Part shown: positions 24,844 to 32,564 of the stretch, one piece after another
How the letters are laid out: each line of letters starts with the position of its first letter
Position numbering within the stretch: the stretch's first letter is position 1
NCBI GenBank assembly: GCA_034432155.1
Contig: DAOUCP010000120.1
Coordinates: 1 to 49,513 of the forward strand
From: DAOUCP01 sp034432155
Lineage (GTDB): Bacteria > Chloroflexota > Anaerolineae > Epilineales > Epilineaceae
Length of the DNA: 49,513 nucleotides
Direction of reading: 5' to 3'
Made by a program: the position numbers and the translations under genes
The notes under the pieces: model-generated
The model's input: only the letters and a program-made list of their open reading frames with translations
What the model was told of the DNA's origin: nothing
Database searches by the model: none

Positions 24844-25857
24844 TCAGCCCGAGGTCAGGTAAGCTTCCACAGCGGCGACGTCCGGCGTATCGGCCAGCTG
24901 ACAAGGCCCTCCAGGCGCGTTGCTGAGCACCGACGTCACTTGCGGCATCTCGGCCAGCAGGCTCGCGACACGCCCCGCATCGCGGCCCTCGCAGATCAGA
25001 TGGACGTTGGGACCGGCGTCCAGGGTGAAGAACACGTTCAGTCCGCCGTCCCGCCATGCCCGAACCTGCAGGAGGAGCGCCAACGTCGCCGGCTGCCAGT
25101 ACAGCAGGGAGGGACGACCCGTCATCGCCACCACGTGCAACGAGATCGCCTCGGCCTCCAGCTCGGGGCCCAGGCTCGCCAGGTCGCGCTCCAGGATGGC
25201 GCGACGGACCCTAGGCAGGCGCTTCTCCACCTCGGCCAGGCGTGCCGGCAGGTACGGACTGGCCAGGGCAGCCTGATGACCATCGGTCGATCCGACCGCT
25301 TTGTGCTCCTGGCTCACGATGGCCACCACGTCGCATAGGTTCCAGTGCTCGGGGGGCGCGATCGAGTGGGCGTAGGAGTCGGCGTCGCGATCGGCAGCCA
25401 ACCATTCCACGAACCCGCCCGGAATCGAGCGGGCGGCGGAGCCCGATCCGCGCCGCGCCAGGACGGTGAGGGCGCGTTCGTCCAGCCGCAGGCCGGCGGC
25501 CGCCGTGGCTGCCATGGTGAGGGCGGCGAAGCCGGCCGCCGACGAGGCCAGGCCTGTCCCGGTGGGGAAGTGGTTCTCCGAGATCACCAGGGCGTGCTCC
25601 TCCAGCCGGGCGCGGGCGCGGATGCCGTCCAGATGGCGCTCTACGCGCTCCAGTGCCGCGGCAGTGATGCGTCGGCCGTTCAGCACCAACACATCGCGCG
25701 CCAAGGTGCGGTGGAAAGCCACAGTGGTGGTCGTCGTGGCCGCACTCAGCGCCATCGACAGGCTGCTATTGAGCGGTAGCCGCAGCTCGGCATCGCGGTT
25801 TCCCCAGTACTTTACGAAAGCGATGTTGGCCGGAGCGGTGGCGGTGGCGATTCTCAT
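24844..25857 (-). CDS. Mevalonate phosphate or diphosphate decarboxylase (GHMP family)
   Basis: This 337-residue GHMP-kinase-fold decarboxylase carries APANIAFVKYWG (about 9-19), FPTGTGLASSAAGFAAL, the RRGSGSAARS loop and a late LDAGPNVH with the catalytic Asp. The usual KYWGKRD motif is KYWGNRD here (Asn20). Classical enzymes act on mevalonate 5-diphosphate. The adjacent isopentenyl phosphate kinase and the lack of phosphomevalonate kinase point instead to mevalonate 5-phosphate as substrate, as shown for Roseiflexus and haloarchaea. GAGGAG lies 7 bases before the ATG. It is 31 bp after the kinase gene, so the two are very probably co-transcribed. Family is certain; substrate is inferred. 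Confidence 0.9.
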   Translation of the reverse strand: MRIATATAPANIAFVKYWGNRDAELRLPLNSSLSMALSAATTTTTVAFHRTLARDVLVLNGRRITAAALERVERHLDGIRARARLEEHALVISENHFPTGTGLASSAAGFAALTMAATAAAGLRLDERALTVLARRGSGSAARSIPGGFVEWLAADRDADSYAHSIAPPEHWNLCDVVAIVSQEHKAVGSTDGHQAALASPYLPARLAEVEKRLPRVRRAILERDLASLGPELEAEAISLHVVAMTGRPSLLYWQPATLALLLQVRAWRDGGLNVFFTLDAGPNVHLICEGRDAGRVASLLAEMPQVTSVLSNAPGGPCQLADTPDVAAVEAYLTSG

Positions 25858-25888
25858 GGCTCGGCTCCTCGTCTCCCACGTCCCGCGC

Positions 25889-26734
25889 TCAGCGGGCGCG
25901 GATCACCGTTCCTCCCGCCTGGGCTTGGCCGGCCAGCGCGGCGGCAACCGCGCCCGGTCGGAGTCCGGACAGGATGCGAACCTCGACGTCGGGTACGACG
26001 TCAAGGAGGTCGAGCATGGCCCGCACCTTGCCCACCATGCCGCCCGTCACGTCCACCGCGTCCCGCTGGGAGTCTGCCTCCCGGCCAGTGGTGGTCCAGG
26101 CCTGGCGTTGCGCCGGCGTGATCAGCTCGAGGGGCTTCTCGTCCGTCGCTGGCCGGTCGGCCTTCCAGCTCCCGCTGGCGTAGACGCCGTCGACGTCGGT
26201 GGCCAGGATGACGCGCTGCGGGCGCAGGATGGCCGCCAGGGCGACGAGCAGCGCCTCGGTGCTGGCTACGGCGCCGCCGCGCACCCGATCGAGGACGGCA
26301 TCGCCATAGACCACCGGCAGAAAGCCGCGCTCGAGCAGCCAAGCCACGAGCTCGGCGCGCACCTCGACGAGCTCGCCCGCCTCGGCCGTTGCCCAGGTGA
26401 CGCCCGGCAGCGCCAGGGCGGGCAGTTGCGCAGCCAGCAAGGCTGCCACCACGTGTCGATTGAGGCGCTGGGCGGCGGCTGCCACGTAGGCCATGCGGAT
26501 CGGATCCTCGGGCCGATCGAGAAAGCCGCTCGTCCTTACGGCAGCGTGCCCGAACGAGCCGCTGCCGTGACCGAGGACCAGCCGTCCCGGGTGGACGCGC
26601 GACCAACTGGCGACTTCCGAGGCCAGCCGCCGCAGCACGCCCGGCCGTAAGGTCTCCGCTCGATCTTTGTGGGTGAGGAGCGCGCCGCCCAGCTTCAGGA
26701 AGGTGGGCCTCTGGCTCCCGTCTCGCGATCTCAT
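25889..26734 (-). CDS. ipk: Isopentenyl phosphate kinase
   Basis: This 281-residue amino acid kinase-family protein should phosphorylate isopentenyl phosphate to isopentenyl diphosphate with ATP. Motifs are LKLGGALLTHK (12-23), GHGSGSFGH with the diagnostic His63 that separates this family from other amino acid kinases, YGDAV, ATDVDGVY and DVTGGMVGKV. The ATG at 26734 has AGGA 8 bases upstream. The frame continues upstream to 26932 in low-complexity sequence overlapping the end of the mevalonate kinase gene, which is unlikely to be coding. It lies between mevalonate kinase and the decarboxylase. Confidence 0.92.
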   Translation of the reverse strand: MRSRDGSQRPTFLKLGGALLTHKDRAETLRPGVLRRLASEVASWSRVHPGRLVLGHGSGSFGHAAVRTSGFLDRPEDPIRMAYVAAAAQRLNRHVVAALLAAQLPALALPGVTWATAEAGELVEVRAELVAWLLERGFLPVVYGDAVLDRVRGGAVASTEALLVALAAILRPQRVILATDVDGVYASGSWKADRPATDEKPLELITPAQRQAWTTTGREADSQRDAVDVTGGMVGKVRAMLDLLDVVPDVEVRILSGLRPGAVAAALAGQAQAGGTVIRAR

Positions 26735-26888
26735 GCCTGCCGTCCTGAAGTTGGCATACGCGCACCACGGGCAAGGTCTCTTGGCTGGATCGCCGCGGTG
26801 CCGTCGCGGTCCGACGTTCGCCCCACGGCGGCTCGTGGCTTGCCGCACCGGCGCCCTTCGCGGCCCACCTTGGGCCCGGCCAAGCCCC

Positions 26889-27938
26889 TCACTCCACGAC
26901 TGCCTGGACAGTGCGCTTGGCACCGGCGGCAATCATCGCCGCCGCGACCTCGGTCGCTACCGCTGGCGGCGCCAGGGCAATCACCGCGCCGCCGCCACCG
27001 GCGCCGCTGAGCTTGGCGCCGAGCGCACCCGCCTCGCAGGCCGCAGCGATGACATCCTCGAGCCGCCGATCGGACACTCCAAGCTCCCGCAGCCGAGCCT
27101 GGTTCTCGGTCAACAGCCGACCCAGGCACGGCATGTCGCCCTGGACCAGCGCCGTCTCACCACGCTCTACCAGCGCCTGAATGTCATCGAACACGCGCTC
27201 GGTCGCAAGGCGATCTTCGAGCCAACGGTGCCGGACGGCCTGGACGAGCTCGCGGGTCGGCGCCCGCGCGCCGCTGTCGGCGATGACCACCGGCACCGGC
27301 GCTCCGAGGGCCAGGCAGCGAGCTTGCCCGTCGACGAAGGTGATGGGGCAATCCCAGGCGATGACGGTGTTGTCGATGCCGCTCGGCCTCCCGTGCGCCG
27401 CTCGCTCGGCCTGGTAGGCCAACGCCGAGGTCTCCTGCGCCGACAAGTCCCGACCAGCCGCCCCGGCCACGGCGCGTACGACGGCCACCGCAACGGCAGC
27501 ACTGGAACCGAGACCTCGCGCCAGGGGAATGGTGCTTCGGAGTTCGATGCGCCAGCACGGCGGTGGCGCCAGCCCGAGCCATTTCAGGGTTGCCTGGACC
27601 GCGACCGCCACCGGCTCCGAGGCTGGTTCTGTGCCGACCTGGATGCTCCAGGCAGCTTGGCTCTCGGGCTCGATCCGGCCGGCAGCATGGCTCTCGGCCG
27701 TGATCGTTCCGGACGCCTTGGCATCGGGCTTCCTGGTCCAGGCAGCCTCGCGGTCGAGCTCGAGGTGGGAATGGACCCACAATCCCTGGCGCGACGGCCG
27801 CACCACCGCCCGGGCCCGTAACGATCGCACAGGCAAGGCGATGGCCGGCCGTCCATAGACCACACTGTGTTCGCCAAGCAGGATGACCTTGCCTGGGGCG
27901 CTCGCCACGGCCAGGATCGCATCGTTCTCGAGCGGCAT
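26889..27938 (-). CDS. mvk: Mevalonate kinase with repeat-derived insertion
   Basis: This 349-residue GHMP kinase phosphorylates mevalonate at O-5. It shows SAPGKVILLGEHSVVYG (13-29), the GLGSSAAV P-loop (142-149), GRPSGIDNTV and a late KLSGAGGGG. Residues about 57-106, between the first strand block and the P-loop, consist of about five degenerate 10-residue units (pattern such as ESQAAWSIQ/ESHAAGRIE) encoded by a 30-bp DNA repeat. This insertion is absent from the standard enzyme. The ATG at 27938 is preferred over 27977 because the promoter TATACT lies only 9 bp upstream, so the mRNA would be nearly leaderless. No ribosome-binding site is visible. It is the first gene of the alternative mevalonate operon. 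Confidence 0.92.
   Translation of the reverse strand: MPLENDAILAVASAPGKVILLGEHSVVYGRPAIALPVRSLRARAVVRPSRQGLWVHSHLELDREAAWTRKPDAKASGTITAESHAAGRIEPESQAAWSIQVGTEPASEPVAVAVQATLKWLGLAPPPCWRIELRSTIPLARGLGSSAAVAVAVVRAVAGAAGRDLSAQETSALAYQAERAAHGRPSGIDNTVIAWDCPITFVDGQARCLALGAPVPVVIADSGARAPTRELVQAVRHRWLEDRLATERVFDDIQALVERGETALVQGDMPCLGRLLTENQARLRELGVSDRRLEDVIAAACEAGALGAKLSGAGGGGAVIALAPPAVATEVAAAMIAAGAKRTVQAVVE
27621..27770. repeat. Five-unit 30-bp in-frame tandem repeat in the mevalonate kinase gene
   Basis: Units start at 27621, 27651, 27681, 27711 and 27741 with a fixed period of 30 bp. Each begins GG(C/A)(A/T/C)GC-like on the plus strand; units at 27651 and 27681 are the most alike. The period is a multiple of three, so the frame is kept. 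Confidence 0.75.
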
Positions 27939-27947
27939 CGATGTGCG

Positions 27948-27977
27948 AGTATAGGGCCCCCTTGCGACCCTTGCCAA
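27948..27977 (-). promoter_or_regulatory. Promoter of the mevalonate operon
   Basis: On the minus strand TTGGCA (27972-27977) and TATACT (27948-27953) are 18 bp apart. The ATG at 27938 begins 9 bp after the -10 element, leaving a 5' leader of only a few bases. Confidence 0.65.
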
Positions 27978-28024
27978 CGGCTGGTCCTCTCGGGAATGGA
28001 GCGCCGCTGCTGTGGCCTGGCGGA

Positions 28025-28053
28025 TTGACGCTGGGGACGGCCCTCCCTATAAT
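28025..28053 (+). promoter_or_regulatory. Consensus promoter of the complex I operon
   Basis: TTGACG (28025-28030), a 17-bp spacer and a perfect TATAAT (28048-28053) match sigma70 consensus at 11 of 12 positions, 44 bp before nuoB. It is divergent from the mevalonate promoter. Confidence 0.85.
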
Positions 28054-28097
28054 CCGCCCCTCGGCCCTACGGGCCCCTGCTGGATAAGGAACCGCGT

Positions 28098-28967
28098 ATG
28101 GCAGACCCAACCCAGGCGACCCCCTCCGTCCTGCAGCACGAGATCGAGGTGACGTGGTCCGATTACGTGGCGCGCTTTGCCGCCGACGAGGACTTCCTCG
28201 CTGCTCAGGCGCAGCGCGTGGTGCTGGCTACGACCTTCGATCGGTTCGTGCAGTGGATCGATCGCGTCTACAACTGGAGTCGCCGCTCGAGCATTTGGCC
28301 GCTGAGCTTCGGCTTGGCCTGCTGCGCCATCGAGATGATCTCGGCTGCGGCTGGCCGCTTTGACATCTCCCGGTTCGGCGCCGAGCTGTTCCGGCCCAGC
28401 CCTCGCCAGGCCGACCTGATGATCGTGGCGGGTACCGTCACCAAGAAGATGGTGCCTGTCATCGTCCGACTGTGGAACCAAATGCCGGAGCCCAAGTACT
28501 GCCTGGCGATGGGCTCCTGCGCTACCGGCGGCGGCCCGTTCAAGGAGGGCTACACCGTGGTCTCGGGCATCGACGAATTCGTGCCCGTGGACGTGTATGT
28601 GCCTGGCTGCCCACCCACGCCGCAGGCATTGTTGCACGGCCTGATGACCTTGCAACGCAAGATCGATGCCCAGAGCGTGCGCGACGCACCATGGTTTCGG
28701 AAGGCCCCCACGCTCGAGGTACCGTCGCCGATCCTGGGTGCCGATCTAGTGGATGCCCGTCGGCTAGCGGAGATCCGTGCCGCGGCGGGTCTTGCGGCTG
28801 GCGCAGCCGGCCCCTCTGACAGCGTTGGTGACGCTCCGGAAGAGGCCATGCCGTCGCCTGCCGAACCGCCCAGCGCCAGCGCGGCAAGCGCATCGGATCT
28901 CGCCGGCGGGCCGCAGGCGCCAGCGCCTGATCGTAGTACGCCTGCCGCGCCGGCTGGGGGTGGCTAA
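28098..28967 (+). CDS. nuoB: NADH-quinone oxidoreductase subunit B with C-terminal extension
   Basis: This 289-residue protein carries the N2 4Fe-4S cluster of complex I at the junction with the quinone site. The four ligands are visible: adjacent Cys75 and Cys76 in LACCAIEM, Cys141 in GSCATGG and Cys171 in PGCPPTP. The core ends near residue 210. After it comes a tail of about 75 residues rich in Ala, Pro, Gly and Ser that is absent from ordinary NuoB (about 160-220 residues) and is probably disordered. AAGGAACCGCGT precedes the ATG. It is the first gene of an operon driven by a consensus promoter. NuoA, which usually precedes NuoB, is absent. Confidence 0.95.
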   Translation: MADPTQATPSVLQHEIEVTWSDYVARFAADEDFLAAQAQRVVLATTFDRFVQWIDRVYNWSRRSSIWPLSFGLACCAIEMISAAAGRFDISRFGAELFRPSPRQADLMIVAGTVTKKMVPVIVRLWNQMPEPKYCLAMGSCATGGGPFKEGYTVVSGIDEFVPVDVYVPGCPPTPQALLHGLMTLQRKIDAQSVRDAPWFRKAPTLEVPSPILGADLVDARRLAEIRAAAGLAAGAAGPSDSVGDAPEEAMPSPAEPPSASAASASDLAGGPQAPAPDRSTPAAPAGGG

Positions 28968-28972
28968 GCACT

Positions 28973-30715
28973 ATGGCCGAGCCGCCAGGGATCCCGCATT
29001 CCCAATCCACTGCGGTAGTCACCGACCTCGCAGCTCGCTTTCCCGAGCTGGTCCGCGTCGACGAAGGGGGCGCTTTGGTCGTCGCCGCCGAGGGGCTGCT
29101 GCCGCTGGCCCATGCAGCCAGGCACGAAATGGGCCTCGACTACCTTCCGAACCTGACCGCCGTCGATTGGCTGGATCGACTGCAAGTCGTCTACCACCTG
29201 TGCTCCATCCGCGGCGGCGCGCCCATCACCGTCAAGGTGGACACCGACCGCGAGGCGCCCCGCGTGCCCAGTGTCTGTTCCATCTGGCCGGCAGCGGAGT
29301 TCCAGGAGCGCGAGGTCTTCGACTTGTTCGGGGTGCAATTCGATGGCCATCCGGACCTGCGCCGCATCTTGCTCTGGGAGGGGTTCGCCGGCCATCCCTT
29401 GCGCAAGGACTGGCGCGAGCCCTACTTCGAGCAAGAACGAAAGCCGATCGGCAGCCGCTGGCCGGCTGGCCACTTCTTCTTCGCCGAAGAGCGTCTCAGT
29501 CGTTGGGGTGGCAACTACCGCTATCCGGAGGGCTACGCCGCAGAGGATGAGGCGGAGCCGTGTCCGCCCGTCGGGGCGATGGATGCCGAGGCCGCCGCCT
29601 TGGCAGCGCCGGCTGGAATGCAGCGGTTGGTCATCAACATGGGTCCGCAGCACCCGAGCACCCATGGCGTCTTCCAGATGCAGCTCGTCCTCGACGGCGA
29701 GACGGTGGTCGCGCTCAAGCCGGTCATGGGGTACATGCACCGCAACCACGAGAAGATCGGCGAGCGCAACCTGTGGCTCATGAACATGGCCTATACCGAT
29801 CGCCTCGACTACGTGTCCCAGATGGGCAATGAGTGGGGCTATGCGCTCGCCGTGGAACGGCTCTTGGGCCTGACCGTTCCGGAGCGGGCGGAGTACATCC
29901 GCATCATCATGGCCGAACTGAACCGGATCCAAAGCCACTTCTGGTCCATCGGCTTCCTGCTCAACGACCTGGGCGCGTTTTTCACGCCCAGCTTGTACGC
30001 CATCGAAGAGCGCGAGATGGTGCTCGACCTCTTCGAGATGACGACCGGCAGCCGGATGATGTGCAACTACATGCGCTTTGGTGGCGTGGCCCGAGATCTG
30101 CCCGAGGCGTTCCTGCCGCTGGCCCGCACCCTCGTCCACGACCGCTTGCCGAGGGCCATCGACCAAATCGACCATTTTCTGAGCAGCAACGAGGTGGTCG
30201 AGGGACGGCTGCGCGGTGTCGGCGTTTTGCCTGCCGAGATGGCCATTGCCTATGGGACATCGGGGCCGGTGCTTCGTGGCTCGGACGTCGCCTACGACCT
30301 CCGGCGTGCTGACCCGTATGGCATTTACGATCGCTTCGCTTGGGATGTAGTGACGTGTCGTGAGGGGGACTGCTACGCCCGCTACATGGTGCGCATCGGC
30401 GAGATGCGGCAGAGCCTACGGATTGTGCAACAGGCGCTCGCCGAACTACCTGACGGGGAGATCCTGGCCGGCCGCAAGAATCCCCTCCTCAAGGTGCCAG
30501 CCGGCGCGTGCTATGCCCGCGTCGAGAATCCGCGCGGTGAGCTTGGCTACTACTGCGTCAGTGATGGTGGCCCCAACCCGTACCGCTACCATGTCCGCTC
30601 TCCGTGCTTCGTGAACCTGACGTGCCTCGAAGAGCTTTGCAAGGGGCACAAGGTTGCCGACGTGGTCGCCATTCTGGGTTCGATCGACATCGTCCTGGGC
30701 GAGGTGGACCGCTAG
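28973..30715 (+). CDS. nuoCD: NADH-quinone oxidoreductase fused subunit C/D
   Basis: This 580-residue fusion joins the NuoC 30-kDa domain (about 15-165, with EREVFDLFGV) to the NuoD 49-kDa domain (from about 220). NuoD helps form the quinone site. QHPSTHG and YTDRLDYVS, which carry the quinone-contacting His and Tyr, are intact. There are no CxxC pairs of [NiFe] hydrogenases, so this is not an energy-converting hydrogenase. A linker with Glu- and Ala-rich sequence joins the domains. It starts 5 bp after nuoB. Confidence 0.95.
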   Translation: MAEPPGIPHSQSTAVVTDLAARFPELVRVDEGGALVVAAEGLLPLAHAARHEMGLDYLPNLTAVDWLDRLQVVYHLCSIRGGAPITVKVDTDREAPRVPSVCSIWPAAEFQEREVFDLFGVQFDGHPDLRRILLWEGFAGHPLRKDWREPYFEQERKPIGSRWPAGHFFFAEERLSRWGGNYRYPEGYAAEDEAEPCPPVGAMDAEAAALAAPAGMQRLVINMGPQHPSTHGVFQMQLVLDGETVVALKPVMGYMHRNHEKIGERNLWLMNMAYTDRLDYVSQMGNEWGYALAVERLLGLTVPERAEYIRIIMAELNRIQSHFWSIGFLLNDLGAFFTPSLYAIEEREMVLDLFEMTTGSRMMCNYMRFGGVARDLPEAFLPLARTLVHDRLPRAIDQIDHFLSSNEVVEGRLRGVGVLPAEMAIAYGTSGPVLRGSDVAYDLRRADPYGIYDRFAWDVVTCREGDCYARYMVRIGEMRQSLRIVQQALAELPDGEILAGRKNPLLKVPAGACYARVENPRGELGYYCVSDGGPNPYRYHVRSPCFVNLTCLEELCKGHKVADVVAILGSIDIVLGEVDR

Positions 30716-30749
30716 TCCAGTCGGAATCCCATGGCCAGGGGAGGGTAGC

Positions 30750-31391
30750 ATGCGTCTCGGGTTGGGCGTGGTGAGTGGAATGGCTCTCACCCTGCGTCAC
30801 GTGGTGGAGAGCTACGTGCGAGCTCGCAAGCCTCAGCCTTCGTTGGCCGCCGGCGTCGAAGGGGCGACGGCGCCGCTGCGAGGCGAAATGCCGACCAGCC
30901 TGGGCGGCATCATCACCGTGCAGTACCCGGAAGAACGGCTGCCCGTTCCCGAGAGCTTCCGGTATCTCCCTTTTCTCGTGTTCGAGGAGGAACCGGAGAG
31001 CGACCGTGCGGCCTACGATGGCATTCGCTGCACGGCCTGCGGCATGTGCGCGCGGGTGTGTCCGCCGCAGTGCATTTGGATCGTCCAGGCGCGCGGGTCC
31101 GACGGCAAGGCGCGGCCGGTGCCCCTCGAGTACACCATCGATACCTCAATCTGTATGAGCTGCGGCTTTTGCGCTGAGTTCTGTCCGTTTGACGCCATCA
31201 AGATGGATCACAACTTCGAGCTGTCCTCCTTCGAGCGAAGACGAAGCTGGGTACTGAACCTCTCCCAGCTCCTGAAGCCGGCGGCCTACCATGCGGCGCT
31301 GCACCCCGAGGACTACGCGCGCGAGGTGGCTGCCCGGCAGGCCAAGGAAGCGAAGCGCCAGCGCGAAGTCGCCAGCCCGACCGGGCCATGA
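30750..31391 (+). CDS. nuoI: NADH-quinone oxidoreductase subunit I
   Basis: This 213-residue ferredoxin-like subunit relays electrons through two 4Fe-4S clusters. Ligands are in CTACGMCARVCP (Cys94, 97, 100, 104) and CMSCGFCAEFCP (Cys135, 138, 141, 145), each set completed by the last Cys of the other. The ATG at 30750 has GGGGAGGG 4 bases upstream. The stop overlaps the next start by 4 bp (ATGA). NuoH, which normally sits next to NuoI, is missing from the operon. Confidence 0.95.
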   Translation: MRLGLGVVSGMALTLRHVVESYVRARKPQPSLAAGVEGATAPLRGEMPTSLGGIITVQYPEERLPVPESFRYLPFLVFEEEPESDRAAYDGIRCTACGMCARVCPPQCIWIVQARGSDGKARPVPLEYTIDTSICMSCGFCAEFCPFDAIKMDHNFELSSFERRRSWVLNLSQLLKPAAYHAALHPEDYAREVAARQAKEAKRQREVASPTGP

Positions 31392-32554
31392 CGTCGGCGT
31401 ACCTGTTGGTTGTTCTGCCAGCCGCGCCGCTGGCGAGTGCGGTTCTGCTCTGGACCGGCAGCCAACGCCTGTCCAGCAAGGCTGTCCAGCGCTGGGCAGT
31501 GGGTGCGGTCTTTCTGACGGGGACGGTTAGCTTGCTTTTGGCGCGGCCGGTTCTGGCAGCCCACCGCTCGGCGGCCGGCCAGCCCGTTCGAGCCGAGTTC
31601 GGACGGTGGATCGAGGCCGGTCGTGATCTGGTCGAACTGACCGTCGCCGCTGGAGATCTGCCTGCTGTACAGCCAATTCCGGCAACCGCGGTGACGACGA
31701 GCTGGTGGTCACTGGACATCCCCGGTCTGCCTGGCCTCGTGGCGCACACCTGGGATCCGCGTGCCGTGGTCGGGGAACGGCCGCTGCCGAACGCCATTGC
31801 TGCCGGAACGCCGCTGACACGCTGGAACGTGCCACCCGGCCTCCAGGACTTCCAACCGATCGAACCACGGCGCCAGCATGGGTTCGAGGTCGACGCTGCG
31901 CTCGCGTGCGACGTGCCGGCGCTGGCGACTGCCTGGCTCATCCTGGCCGGCAGCTTGTGGTGCTTCTTGCGCCTTCGCTCCTCCGGGGCTGCCGGACGCG
32001 AGGCGCTCGCCGCGGCCAGCTTGAGTCTTCTTTTGGCGTGCAGCCTGCTCGTCGTCCTAACCGCCAACCTGGTCCTCGCATTCGTGGGTTGGGCGTGCCT
32101 GGGCCTGGCGAGTGGCCTCGGCGGGCCGCAGGCGACCGCCGGCCTGATCGCGGCCCGCGTGGACCGCCGAAGCCTGATGGCCCATCGCACCAGCGATGCC
32201 CTGTTCCTGGTGGCCGCAATGCTGACGTGGTGCGTATTCGGCTCGCTGTCGTACCTCGTGATCCTCCCTGACGCTCCCCATCGCCTGCCGCAAGCCGGAG
32301 CACTTGCCGCCGCCATCGGCTGCCTATTCCTTCTTGCCGCGGTGGCCAAGGGCGTGGCCCTGTATACGCCCGCTTGGGTGTCAAGCACAGCCTGGACAGA
32401 CCGGGGCCGGGCCCTCGTCAGCCTGGCCATGGGCGGGCCGGCGGTGGGCCTCGTGGTGTGGCGGCTGTGGCCGATCGTCCACGTAGCCTGGACAGCGCTG
32501 ATCGGCCGGCTCGGGTCGGCTTCGGTGGCCGCTGTGCAGCTGTTCGGCGGCTGA
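31388..32554 (+). CDS. Eroded NuoL-like antiporter subunit
   Basis: This 388-residue membrane protein sits in the nuo operon. A stretch reading FVGWACLGLASGL followed by RRSLMAHRTSDALFL aligns with the FxGWExVGLxSYL and AFIxNRxGDxGFLL region of NuoL. The glutamate of the GWE motif, needed for proton pumping, is Ala here. The protein is far shorter than NuoL (about 600 residues) and has a long hydrophilic loop (about 65-170) not seen in the family. About seven hydrophobic segments remain. It overlaps nuoI by 4 bp. It may be a structural remnant or a repurposed membrane arm. NuoL homology is a visual judgement. Confidence 0.6.
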   Translation: MTSAYLLVVLPAAPLASAVLLWTGSQRLSSKAVQRWAVGAVFLTGTVSLLLARPVLAAHRSAAGQPVRAEFGRWIEAGRDLVELTVAAGDLPAVQPIPATAVTTSWWSLDIPGLPGLVAHTWDPRAVVGERPLPNAIAAGTPLTRWNVPPGLQDFQPIEPRRQHGFEVDAALACDVPALATAWLILAGSLWCFLRLRSSGAAGREALAAASLSLLLACSLLVVLTANLVLAFVGWACLGLASGLGGPQATAGLIAARVDRRSLMAHRTSDALFLVAAMLTWCVFGSLSYLVILPDAPHRLPQAGALAAAIGCLFLLAAVAKGVALYTPAWVSSTAWTDRGRALVSLAMGGPAVGLVVWRLWPIVHVAWTALIGRLGSASVAAVQLFGG

Positions 32555-32564
32555 GGAGCAGGCG

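Noticed and set aside
28098..31391. Energy-converting [NiFe] hydrogenase instead of complex I
   Set aside because: The NuoD part lacks the CxxC pairs that bind the nickel-iron centre and keeps quinone-site residues.
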